A stretch of DNA of 38,607 nucleotides, from assembly GCA_030447685.1 (NCBI GenBank), contig JAUJOK010000044.1:1-38607 (forward strand), given 5' to 3'. Positions 31,908 through 38,607 of the stretch are shown piece after piece. The DNA is from Armatimonadaceae bacterium. Its GTDB lineage: Bacteria; Armatimonadota; Armatimonadia; Armatimonadales; Armatimonadaceae. The notes beneath the pieces were generated by a model. It saw nothing but the letters and a program-made list of their open reading frames with translations, did no database searches and was not told where the DNA came from. Every line of letters begins with the position of its first letter. Positions within the stretch are counted from its first letter, which is position 1. The position numbers and the translations under genes were made by a program.

Positions 31908-31937
31908 AATATACCACAGGTAGGAAAGCAGCGTCAA
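31908..31937 (-). promoter_or_regulatory. Promoter of the SAM-I riboswitch-metK transcript
   Basis: On the minus strand TTGACG (31932-31937) and TATATT (31908-31913) are 18 bp apart. The aptamer starts about 18 nt downstream. Confidence 0.7.
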
Positions 31938-31957
31938 GAAAACCGTGCGCCGCGCCG

Positions 31958-33154
31958 TCACGCCTTGGCGTAGATTTCGAGGGTGGCACCATGCACGGCC
32001 CGCAGGCCCATTCCGAGCACGTCGCCCAGGTATAGCGTCGCGTCCGCGATGTCGTCGGGGCGCACCCAGCCTTCCGCGCCGCCATCGCCGATGCTTTTGC
32101 GATTCGCGGGCGTATCGATGGTTGAGGCAAGAATAAGATTGACGTGGATATTTTCGCCGCGCACCTCGGCGGCAAGCGACTGTGTGAGGGCTGTCAGCCC
32201 CGCTTTGGAAGCGGCATAAGCGGCCATGCGGGCAGGTGGCTGAACGGCTGCACGCGAACCCAATCCGACGATCCAGCCGCCGCCGCGCGCGCGCAGGGCG
32301 GGCAGTACGGCGCGGTAACAGTGAAACGCGGAGGTCAGGTTCAGCGTCATCATCTTTTCCCAGGTCGCCGGGGCATCGGGCGCATCAAGCGGCCCCATCG
32401 CAAAACCGCCGACCAGATGCATAAGGGTGTCGGCGGATTTTCCAAATGCCTGCTGCGCCGTCGCGACCATGTGCGCCGCGCCCTCGGCGGTTGCCACATC
32501 GGCAGCGACGGTCGCAAGACGCTCAGCGGCACCGCTCTGTCCCGCTGCCGCTGACGCCCACGCCGCTTGAATCTCGGTGAGCGCGGGCGCGGCATGACTC
32601 GCCACCAGCACCGACGCCCCCGCCTGGAGCCATCGCATCGTCACCGTCCGCCCCACTCCGCCCGCCCCGCCGGTAATGATTGCCACCCGACCGGTCAACG
32701 GGAGCGAGTAGCGGTTCTCGGCTTCGTCAGCGCGCACTGTGGCAGAAGCGGCGGTGGCGGCGGTGGCGGAAACAGGAGCAGCAGGGCTGACCGGGGAGCG
32801 TAGATTGTCCGCGGTGCGGGCATGGGCCATCGCCTCTTCCTCGGACACATGCACATCGAAGACCCGGTTCAGACCGGTAATCTCCAGCAGGCGCTGTATC
32901 CGGTTGTTGCAGCCATACAGGTGGAGGGTGCCCGGACGCAAACGGCTGACCGCGCCGATCAAGGTTCCCAGCCCCGATGAATCCATCAGCGCCACATCAC
33001 GCATATTTACCAGCACATGGGGTGTCAGGCCGGTCGCATCCAGAATCACCTTTTTCAATTCCGGACCGGTAACGCCGTTGACCTCGCCGCGCACATCCAC
33101 CACGGCGAACTCTTCCTGCATCCGTACCTGTGTTTCCATCTGCTGCTTTTTCAC
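31958..33154 (-). CDS. STAS domain fused to a short-chain dehydrogenase/reductase
   Basis: This 398-aa protein joins two unrelated domains. Residues 10-110 are a STAS/anti-sigma-factor antagonist domain with the phosphorylation-site motif VALMDSSGLGTLIGA (S59). A linker of about 35 residues rich in Ala, Pro, Ser and Thr follows. Residues 153-398 are an SDR Rossmann enzyme with TGGAGGVG (161-168), N272 in LNLTSAF, S300, and YAASK (Y313, K317), so the catalytic set is complete. GTG at 33154 follows AGGGGG; ATG five codons on is an alternative. The frame is continuous, so this is not an annotation join. The substrate is unknown. Regulation by serine phosphorylation of an oxidoreductase is a plausible inference. 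Confidence 0.9.
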   Translation of the reverse strand: MKKQQMETQVRMQEEFAVVDVRGEVNGVTGPELKKVILDATGLTPHVLVNMRDVALMDSSGLGTLIGAVSRLRPGTLHLYGCNNRIQRLLEITGLNRVFDVHVSEEEAMAHARTADNLRSPVSPAAPVSATAATAASATVRADEAENRYSLPLTGRVAIITGGAGGVGRTVTMRWLQAGASVLVASHAAPALTEIQAAWASAAAGQSGAAERLATVAADVATAEGAAHMVATAQQAFGKSADTLMHLVGGFAMGPLDAPDAPATWEKMMTLNLTSAFHCYRAVLPALRARGGGWIVGLGSRAAVQPPARMAAYAASKAGLTALTQSLAAEVRGENIHVNLILASTIDTPANRKSIGDGGAEGWVRPDDIADATLYLGDVLGMGLRAVHGATLEIYAKA

Positions 33155-33197
33155 GTCGCCCCCTGGGGTGCTGCTGCGTTAGCCACGCGCGCTCTTA

Positions 33198-33213
33198 ATT
33201 ATACACAGTGTAT
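33198..33213 (-). promoter_or_regulatory. -10 box overlapped by a palindrome before the STAS-SDR gene
   Basis: TATAAT on the minus strand (33198-33203) overlaps the perfect palindrome ATACAC-A-GTGTAT (33201-33213). A repressor bound there would block the promoter. The -35 region is weak. Confidence 0.5.
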
Positions 33214-33237
33214 CGCCCTACCTTCTCGGAGAAAGCG

Positions 33238-33951
33238 TCAGCGGCGGAAGTGGTGATACAGCACGGCGGCGTCGAAAGCTGCGTTAACTGCCCAGTGGAC
33301 GGCGAAGCACGGCAGGAACGAGCGGTAACGCAGGGCGACACCGGCAAGAAGCAGCGCGCCGAAGAATGAAGATGCTATTTCGATAGGCGGCTTGAGATAG
33401 TGCAGCAGAGCAAACGCCGCCGCCTGAAGAAGCGCCGCCCATATCGGCGACATCAGACGCTTCAGGCCAAAGATGAGAAATCCCCGGAAGAACCATTCCC
33501 AGGCAAACATATAAAAGCCAACTACGATTGCATGAAAGGCGACGCGGCCCCAGTCAATCTGCCCTCGATAATCAAGGACACGAGCACCGCGTAAACGATC
33601 AACATAATAGCTTTGAAATTCGGCTTTCGATGAGAAAATCACGATAACAGGAATGAACAGGAGGAAGAGGAGCAGAGCCACCAGAAGGCCCGAACGCAGG
33701 CTGCCCGCCGTCATCCCGAACTCGGCGACATCACGGCGCAAGAAAACCAGGATGACGACCAGGGGAACCCAGAGCAGCAGGGCGATGTTCATCAGATAAT
33801 ACTGCTCATAAGGCACAAACTGGCGGTTGTAATAAGAAAGAAACGCCGTCGTGGCAAGCCCCAGAACCAGTGTTACCCAGCCGACAACGGGGTCACGGCC
33901 CTGTCCTCCTGCTGTATCCCCGGCAGATGCACGTGAACGTTTACGCCGCAA
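33238..33951 (-). CDS. CPBP/CAAX-type intramembrane protease
   Basis: This 237-aa multi-spanning membrane protein belongs to the CPBP (Abi) family of intramembrane metalloproteases. Hydrophobic segments occur about residues 23-42, 52-70, 83-108 and several in the second half. Active-site motifs are WEWFFRGFLIFG (the first Glu of EExxxR is Trp here), FALLHYLKP and HWAVNAAFD. The missing first Glu makes activity uncertain, although such variants occur. The start is TTG at 33951, supported by GGGAGG 6 nt upstream, and it overlaps the end of the amidohydrolase gene by 11 bases. The unit prepilin-like, amidohydrolase, CPBP is linked by overlaps. Confidence 0.83.
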   Translation of the reverse strand: MRRKRSRASAGDTAGGQGRDPVVGWVTLVLGLATTAFLSYYNRQFVPYEQYYLMNIALLLWVPLVVILVFLRRDVAEFGMTAGSLRSGLLVALLLFLLFIPVIVIFSSKAEFQSYYVDRLRGARVLDYRGQIDWGRVAFHAIVVGFYMFAWEWFFRGFLIFGLKRLMSPIWAALLQAAAFALLHYLKPPIEIASSFFGALLLAGVALRYRSFLPCFAVHWAVNAAFDAAVLYHHFRR

Positions 33952-35329
33952 CCGAAACCTCCCTCACACGCCGACGCGCACCGGAAACCCTGGCGCGAAG
34001 CGTGGGAATGTCCAGTGTGGAAAAAGAGCCATTGTCGAACAGAACGCGCCCGTCCCCCATTGTCAGCGCCGTATCGGCGGCGCGCGCGCCGTAGACCAGA
34101 GCCGCCACCGGGTCATCGTCCGCAGCGGGCGCGGTATGCAGACCGTCCAGGCGCATCACGCACAGGTCGGCGCGCTTCCCGGCCACCAGTGATCCGATCT
34201 CGTTATCCAGGCCCAGCGCGCGCGCACCGCCCAGTGTCGCCATGCGGAGCGCCTCGGGCGCGGTCAAAGCCTGCGTGTCGTGCTCCCGTGCCCGCGCACC
34301 GAAAACAGCCGCACGCATCTCCTCCCACATATCCGCCGCATTGTTGGATGCCATCGAATCCGTTCCCAGGCCGACGTTGAGGCCCGCGTCGAGCAGCATC
34401 CGCAGCGGCGCGACGCCCGCGCCCAGCTTGCCGTTGGATTTGGGACAATGCGCCACGGATGCGGCGCGCGCCGCCAGCAGTGCGGCATCGGCTTTGTCGG
34501 TATGAACACAGTGGACCGCCAGCGTTGGCGCATCCAGACCACCGGACACATCCACATACCCGGTCGGTGAAACAACGGCGGCAGGCAGCGCCCAGGGAAT
34601 AGCGCGGCGCGCGAACATTTCGGCGAACGGCCCCGCGCCGCGCCGTATCAGATCGTCCTCGGCAGAGGATTCGGCGATGTGGATAGCCTGGCGCAGCCCC
34701 TCGCGCCGGGCGTACTCGGCCAGCGCCCGAAACAGGGGGGCGCGCACGGTGTAGGGTGCGTGCGGCGAGATACCCACCTGCACCCGCTCTTCACTCCCGG
34801 CACGCCGCACCTTTGCCCGCAGCGCCTCTACCTTTTCCGCCAGCGCCGTCACGATCTCCGCCACCGGTTCATCGGGGACAATCCCAAACACCTCCTGAAA
34901 AACAACGCCGCGCAGGCCGGAATCCAGCAGCGCCTCCAGCGGCGCAACTGCGTCCGCGCAGTCCCCCACCGTGGTAATCCCCGCCGCCAGCATCTCCGCC
35001 GCCCCCAGAGTCGCTGATGCCACCCACTCCTCAAAACTCAGATACGCTTTGCGCTCCGTCAGCGTGCGAATCCAGGGGAAAAATGGCATGTCTTCCAAAA
35101 AGCCGCGAAAGACCGTGTATTCCAGATGGCAGTGGACATTGACCAGGCCCGGAACGATAGCCGCCAGACCAAAGTCTCGATCCGCCGGGCCATGTGTCGC
35201 CGGGCCGACATAAGCGATACGCCCGTTCTCAACCACGACTTCCCCGTCGGCAATCACCGGCGCGGCAACAGGCACGATCCAGCGGGCGCGCAGACGGAGC
35301 GGGCGATTATCGCTGGCGTCTACTGGCAC
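33941..35329 (-). CDS. Amidohydrolase-family deaminase (SAH/MTA or aminofutalosine deaminase-like)
   Basis: This 462-aa metal-dependent hydrolase has the TRZ/ATZ-type amidohydrolase motifs: IVPGLVNVHCHLEYTVFRG (HxH metal site), GISPHAPYTV, QAIHIAESSAEDDL, LAVHCVHTD, and LNVGLGTDSMASNN (catalytic Asp). The closing GSLVAGKRADLCVMRLD is typical of the beta-sandwich end. Adenosine-type deaminases of this group act on S-adenosylhomocysteine, methylthioadenosine or 6-aminodeoxyfutalosine; the HLExTxxRG pattern fits the last but is not decisive. It overlaps the upstream prepilin-like gene by 10 bases and the downstream protease by 11, so all three are translationally coupled. Confidence 0.87.
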   Translation of the reverse strand: MPVDASDNRPLRLRARWIVPVAAPVIADGEVVVENGRIAYVGPATHGPADRDFGLAAIVPGLVNVHCHLEYTVFRGFLEDMPFFPWIRTLTERKAYLSFEEWVASATLGAAEMLAAGITTVGDCADAVAPLEALLDSGLRGVVFQEVFGIVPDEPVAEIVTALAEKVEALRAKVRRAGSEERVQVGISPHAPYTVRAPLFRALAEYARREGLRQAIHIAESSAEDDLIRRGAGPFAEMFARRAIPWALPAAVVSPTGYVDVSGGLDAPTLAVHCVHTDKADAALLAARAASVAHCPKSNGKLGAGVAPLRMLLDAGLNVGLGTDSMASNNAADMWEEMRAAVFGARAREHDTQALTAPEALRMATLGGARALGLDNEIGSLVAGKRADLCVMRLDGLHTAPAADDDPVAALVYGARAADTALTMGDGRVLFDNGSFSTLDIPTLRARVSGARRRVREVSVAA

Positions 35330-36048
35330 GGGGCAGGCGTCGGGTTCGGTTCAATCGCAGTACTCCAGGCAGCCTGGTACTGGTCGTAGGTACGCAGTTT
35401 CGCGCGGCCATCGGCAAAAAGGACAATGTACTGCTTGGACGGAAACAGCGTGCCGCCGTGCCACGAACCGTGTCCGTCGAAAAGGACATTTATCTCACCC
35501 GCCCCCACCTCCTGCCATTGACCGTTGTTGTCCCTGCGCCATCCGCTCAGACTGTCCAGACTTTTCTGCTTAAAGGAGATTTCGGTACGGTACAGATAGG
35601 ATGCCCCATACTTTTCGAACATCGTCGGGCGGGCGGGCATCGGGCGCGGCCTTCCGGTCATCGGGTCGAAGTTGTTGTCCAGTTCATCGAACCCGGTATC
35701 GGACGGACAGCGCCAGATACGGTTGTTCTTGACATAAGGTTCGACGGCGTCGTTGTACAGCGGCATGGCGGCGAGCATCGGCCAGCACGCCTGCGGCCAC
35801 ATCACGCGCACCGCATCGTCGGAAGCATCCTTCGACCAGGGAAGCTGGCCGTCGTAGTCCGAGGCGTACATCTGAATCGCCATCCCCAACTGGCGCAGAT
35901 TGCTGACACAGGCGGTCTGGCGCGCTTTGCCGCGCGCGGCGGCGAACACGGGGAAGATAATACCCGCCAGCACGGCAATAATGCCGATAACCGTCAGAAG
36001 CTCGATAAGAGTAAAACCATTGCGGTGGACAGACCGTTGTCGCGTCAT
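35320..36048 (-). CDS. Type II secretion/pilin-like protein with prepilin N-terminus
   Basis: This 242-aa protein has a classic prepilin peptidase site and helix: NGFTLIELLTVIGIIAVLAG followed by IIFPVFAAARGKARQTACVS. The middle fits the DUF1559-like group abundant in Armatimonadota and Planctomycetota (NLRQLGMAIQMYASDYDGQL, WRCPSDTG). The end HGGTLFPSKQYIVLFADGRA corresponds to the H-x-DG element of that group. Its role is probably a surface pseudopilin. AAAGGA 7 nt before the ATG supports the start. Its 3' end overlaps the amidohydrolase start. Confidence 0.9.
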   Translation of the reverse strand: MTRQRSVHRNGFTLIELLTVIGIIAVLAGIIFPVFAAARGKARQTACVSNLRQLGMAIQMYASDYDGQLPWSKDASDDAVRVMWPQACWPMLAAMPLYNDAVEPYVKNNRIWRCPSDTGFDELDNNFDPMTGRPRPMPARPTMFEKYGASYLYRTEISFKQKSLDSLSGWRRDNNGQWQEVGAGEINVLFDGHGSWHGGTLFPSKQYIVLFADGRAKLRTYDQYQAAWSTAIEPNPTPAPCQ

Positions 36049-36078
36049 TAGATCGTCCTTTCAAGACTGATACGCACA

Positions 36079-37194
36079 TTACGCAAGCAACGTTCTCGGG
36101 TCATGAAAAGAAACCGCAAACTGCTGGGCGAGGGTTTCCAGTGTCACCTTACCGTCAGCGATATTCAGCCCGCGCAGCAGCGCCGGATCGCCCGCGAGGG
36201 CAAGTTTCCAGCCTTTATTGGCGATAGCGAGCACATAAGGCAGCGTCGCATTGGTCAAGGCGAAGGTGGAAGTGTAGGGAACGGCCCCCGGCATATTGGC
36301 GACGCCGTAATGCAAAACGCCATCCACCAGATAAGTCGGATCGGCATGGGTGGTTGGGTGCGTGGTTTCGATACAGCCACCCTGATCCACGGCAACATCC
36401 ACCACCACCGCCCCTGGCTTCATCTGGGTGATAGTGGTGCGGGGCACGAGAATGGGAGCCTTCGCTCCCTTCAACAGCACCGCGCCGATCAGCAGATCAG
36501 CCGCACGCGCCGCATCACGAATCGCTGCCGCCGTCGAATACATCGTCACGACGTTTTTAGGCATCACATCATCCAGGTAGCGCAGGCGCTGAAGCGAGAT
36601 GTCAAAGACTGTCACCCGTGCCCCCATGCCCGCCGCGATCTTGGCCGCCTCGGTTCCCACGGCCCCGCCGCCCAGAATGACGACGTTAGCCGGGGCAACG
36701 CCGGGCACACCGCCTAACAGGATTCCCCGCCCGCCCATCGCTTTTTCCAGATACTTCGCGCCCTCCTGAACCGCCATACGCCCCGCCACCTCGCTCATCG
36801 GGGCAAGAAGAGGCAGCGCGCCGTCCTCGGTTTCGACGGTTTCGTAGGCGATGCAGACGGCGCGGCTATCGATAAGGGAGCGGGTGAGAGATTCCGAGGC
36901 GGCGAAGTGAAAATAGGTGAAGAGAATCTGACCGGGGCGGATGCGCCCATATTCCGCAGGAAGCGGCTCTTTGACCTTGACAATCATCTCGGCGCGGGCA
37001 TACACCTCGTCCGGCGATGTCACCACCTGCGCGCTTGCTTCCCGGTAATCGCCATCGGAAAAGCCGATTCCTGCCCCGGCCTGCGTTTCCACAAGGACTT
37101 TATGACCGGCGGAAGTCAGTGCTTCGATACCGGACGGTAAAAGACCAACCCGGTTTTCGTCCTCCTTGATTTCGCGAGGGACGCCTATCAGCAT
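36079..37194 (-). CDS. ald: Alanine dehydrogenase
   Basis: The enzyme interconverts L-alanine and pyruvate plus ammonia with NAD. MLIGVPREIKEDENRVGLLP is the family start and gives 371 aa, the usual length, even though the frame is open for 65 codons upstream. Catalytic residues are at the standard numbers: R15, K75 (VKVKEP) and H96 (TYFHFAAS). NAD binding is at VVILGGGAVGTEAAKIAAGM, and VVVDVAVDQGGCIETTHPTT carries the catalytic Asp region. A TACAAT box ends 6 nt before the ATG, so the mRNA is probably leaderless. The gene reads away from the HhH gene in the same direction but has its own promoter. Confidence 0.96.
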   Translation of the reverse strand: MLIGVPREIKEDENRVGLLPSGIEALTSAGHKVLVETQAGAGIGFSDGDYREASAQVVTSPDEVYARAEMIVKVKEPLPAEYGRIRPGQILFTYFHFAASESLTRSLIDSRAVCIAYETVETEDGALPLLAPMSEVAGRMAVQEGAKYLEKAMGGRGILLGGVPGVAPANVVILGGGAVGTEAAKIAAGMGARVTVFDISLQRLRYLDDVMPKNVVTMYSTAAAIRDAARAADLLIGAVLLKGAKAPILVPRTTITQMKPGAVVVDVAVDQGGCIETTHPTTHADPTYLVDGVLHYGVANMPGAVPYTSTFALTNATLPYVLAIANKGWKLALAGDPALLRGLNIADGKVTLETLAQQFAVSFHDPRTLLA

Positions 37195-37200
37195 GGGCGA

Positions 37201-37230
37201 ATTGTACCATGCGGCAAGGCCGGAAAGCAA
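37201..37230 (-). promoter_or_regulatory. Promoter of ald, leaderless
   Basis: On the minus strand TTGCTT (37225-37230) and TACAAT (37201-37206) are 18 bp apart. The ATG at 37194 follows 6 nt after the -10 box. Confidence 0.65.
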
Positions 37231-37259
37231 CGCGCCTGACGCCCCGAAAAGGACCGAGG

Positions 37260-37817
37260 TCAAGCGGTTTGGGATAGATCGAAAAGGTTGATCTGGGGCA
37301 GCGCTGTCCGCTTCTCTTTCTCCGGGACGGGTTCTTCCCACAGATCGAGAGCGGCAAGGGCAGCAATGCGCCTGGGGCCAAAGCCCCATACCTGACGCAG
37401 ATGACCATCACGGGCGGCGCGCACCAGATCGGCAGCAGTCGTAATGCTCAGCGTCCGGTAGATATGCTCGGCACTTTTCGGGCCGATTCCCGGCACCAGC
37501 ATTAATTGCGCGAAAGGTTCGGGCAGTTCCAATACCATATCCACATACTGTTCCAAATAACCCGTCTGCGCCATCTCGCGAATCTTGGCCTGAAGCTTTT
37601 TTCCGATTCGCTGGCGGCGCCGGAATGGCACTCTATCCTCGGCCTGGAGAATAGCCGATGCCTCGTTACTCAACCCCATCAGCGCCCGTGCGCCCCGCTC
37701 GTAAGCGGCTGTGCGGTAAGGGTTCACATTGCCCTGGCCTCGTAGAAGGGTGGCAATGTTGAACAGGAGCGAAGCCATCTCCCGATTCGTCATTTTCTCC
37801 GACAGTACGTTGTTCAT
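37260..37817 (-). CDS. Helix-hairpin-helix protein resembling the N-terminus of PolX
   Basis: The 185-aa product matches the N-terminal helical and HhH region of bacterial DNA polymerase X. MTNREMASLLFNIATLL and NPYRTAAYERGARALMGL represent the 8-kDa-like domain. Two HhH motifs follow, MLVPGIGPKSAEHIYRTL and LRQVWGFGPRRIAALAAL. The palm with catalytic aspartates and the PHP exonuclease domain are absent, and no broken downstream remnant is visible, so this is a stand-alone DNA-binding protein. AGGAGG 5 nt before the ATG fixes the start. The sequence after its stop is the ald promoter. Confidence 0.85.
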   Translation of the reverse strand: MNNVLSEKMTNREMASLLFNIATLLRGQGNVNPYRTAAYERGARALMGLSNEASAILQAEDRVPFRRRQRIGKKLQAKIREMAQTGYLEQYVDMVLELPEPFAQLMLVPGIGPKSAEHIYRTLSITTAADLVRAARDGHLRQVWGFGPRRIAALAALDLWEEPVPEKEKRTALPQINLFDLSQTA

Positions 37818-37931
37818 AGCTCCTCCTGGTTAGCAACAAGTGTGACTTATTGTATCACACAGATGTTTTCCAGTCAAGCTCACGAGAGGCTGTAAACGGA
37901 TAGTATCAGAAGGCAACATCGTCCGCTCAGG

Positions 37932-37937
37932 TATAAT
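37932..37937 (+). promoter_or_regulatory. -10 box for leaderless VanZ-like mRNA
   Basis: TATAAT lies 6 nt before the ATG at 37944. No clear -35 box is seen. Confidence 0.6.
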
Positions 37938-37943
37938 GGCGGC

Positions 37944-38492
37944 ATGAAATTTCACTCGCCTATTACTCGGGCTGCCTACTATGTCGGGCCTTTACTGCTG
38001 TGGATGCTCATTATTTTTGCTCTCTCGACAGACGTGGCATCGGCGGACAAGACGCGATCAGCTGTGAGCAGCATCATGCGCCGAGTGCTTCCCGGCCTGG
38101 CAAACCGCCTGTCACCCCAAATGGTGGATCGCATTGACTGGAACATCCGCAAGACGGCGCATGTCACCGAGTACGCGATTCTGGCGATTCTTGCCTTCCG
38201 TGCTATCGGCTTCGGCAACCCCACATTTCGTAATCGGAACGTCGTGCTCCCCTTCTTGATCGGTGTCTTATATGCGGCAAGCGATGAGTACCACCAGAGT
38301 TTTTCCGCAACGCGCGAGGGAAGAGCCGCCGATGTTTTCTTCGATAGTTTCGGCGTCACGCTCGGCCTGTTGCTGTGCTTGTGGCACCGCTTAGCAACAG
38401 CATATCCACTTAGAGGTTCGGCGGGGGAAAAGAGAGAAGAGGAAAAGTCACTTGAGGAACATGCGGCGCAGGTTGGCTCGTCAGCACCTTAA
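37944..38492 (+). CDS. VanZ-like membrane protein
   Basis: This 182-aa membrane protein is of the VanZ family, whose type member raises teicoplanin resistance; the general role is unclear. Family motifs are RKTAHVTEYAILAILAFRAI, then DEYHQSFSATREGRAADVFF and DSFGVTLGLLLCL. About four hydrophobic helices lie near residues 12-28, 73-89, 102-117 and 135-149. The C-terminal 30 residues are charged and polar. It converges on the rRNA operon, whose terminator lies just beyond the stop. Confidence 0.88.
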   Translation: MKFHSPITRAAYYVGPLLLWMLIIFALSTDVASADKTRSAVSSIMRRVLPGLANRLSPQMVDRIDWNIRKTAHVTEYAILAILAFRAIGFGNPTFRNRNVVLPFLIGVLYAASDEYHQSFSATREGRAADVFFDSFGVTLGLLLCLWHRLATAYPLRGSAGEKREEEKSLEEHAAQVGSSAP

Positions 38493-38510
38493 ATATCACG
38501 CGTAGAAAAT

Positions 38511-38544
38511 CAAAAAGACCCAGAGTCGAAATGACTCTGGGTCT
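38511..38544 (-). terminator. Terminator of the rRNA operon
   Basis: On the minus strand AGACCCAGAGTC (38544 to 38533) pairs perfectly with GACTCTGGGTCT (38527 to 38516) around a 5-nt loop, followed by TTTTG (to 38511) and TTTTC. It lies 13 bases after the 3' end of 5S rRNA. It may also end the VanZ-like transcript in the other direction. Confidence 0.85.
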
Positions 38545-38556
38545 CCCTTTAGATTA

Positions 38557-38607
38557 TCCTGGCGGCGTGCTATTTTCCCAGGGGCTTTTGCCTCCAGTAT
38601 CTTGGCC
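38557..38607 (-). rRNA. rrf: 5S ribosomal RNA, 3' end only
   Basis: Read on the minus strand, the last 51 bases contain GATACTGGAGGCAAAAGCCC and CTGGGAAAATAG, then CACGCCGCCAGGA. This matches the 3' half of bacterial 5S rRNA: the loop E/helix IV segment, CCTGGGA and a closing GCCAGG that would pair with the 5' end. About 65-70 bases lie outside the window. The 3' end is set by the helix I pattern and is accurate to a few bases. Confidence 0.85.

Noticed and set aside
37195..37389. N-terminal extension of alanine dehydrogenase by 65 codons
   Set aside because: The family starts at MLIGVPREIK, a TACAAT box sits 6 nt before that ATG, and the extension overlaps the HhH gene.

Overview
The window is GC-rich bacterial chromosome, about 60-65 % G+C by eye, with tightly packed genes. 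Two PEP-CTERM sorted proteins, a prepilin-type protein with a short DG-containing C-terminal motif, an NxxGxxAF tandem-repeat protein, a bacterial-type SMC and a SAM-I riboswitch on metK together suggest Armatimonadota or a nearby lineage. That placement is inference; the partial 5S rRNA at the right edge could test it.

Layout. 1-4.25 kb: murQ (cut by the left edge), an FmdB zinc-ribbon protein, a secreted Ig/copper-amine-oxidase-N protein, and a HIT hydrolase paired with a family 4 uracil-DNA glycosylase. 4.25-5.68 kb: a GC-rich dispersed repeat and a PEP-CTERM tandem-repeat protein. 5.69-8.77 kb: a complete IS1595-family transposon of 3,077 bp, with 23-bp perfect terminal inverted repeats and an 8-bp target duplication (TTTATTTT). 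Besides the transposase it carries a 334-aa winged-helix-like protein, a highly structured intergenic segment, two small genes and an outward-facing promoter. 8.8-21.4 kb: mostly housekeeping and stress genes: a DUF1080 protein, thioredoxin, a ferritin-like protein, a YcaQ-type protein, a kinase-like protein, DUF2695, a phosphoesterase, an acyl-ACP desaturase, Uma2, an isochorismatase-type hydrolase, a second PEP-CTERM protein, a CCA-adding enzyme, a methyltransferase and an IMPase.

21.7-27.0 kb is a minus-strand run smc-nadC-birA. The smc reading frame is broken twice by apparent one-base deletions, and its last ~45 codons lie in a dispersed repeat. 27.3-29.4 kb holds a small beta-rich protein and an ankyrin-repeat gene broken five times. 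All seven breaks look like deletions in or next to short runs, so sequencing or assembly error is a serious alternative to decay. 29.6-38.5 kb: a small exported peptide, two small coiled-coil/acidic proteins, metK under a SAM-I riboswitch, an unusual STAS-SDR fusion, a three-gene overlapping run (prepilin-like, amidohydrolase, CPBP protease), alanine dehydrogenase, a PolX-N-like HhH protein, a VanZ-like protein, then the terminator and 3' end of a 5S rRNA. An rRNA operon therefore lies just outside the right edge.

Regulation. Eight genes have a TATAAT or TACAAT box ending 5-8 nt before the start codon, three of them with a perfect TTGACA at 17-bp spacing. This implies leaderless mRNAs. Other genes have ordinary Shine-Dalgarno sites. 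Strong hairpin terminators separate several units.
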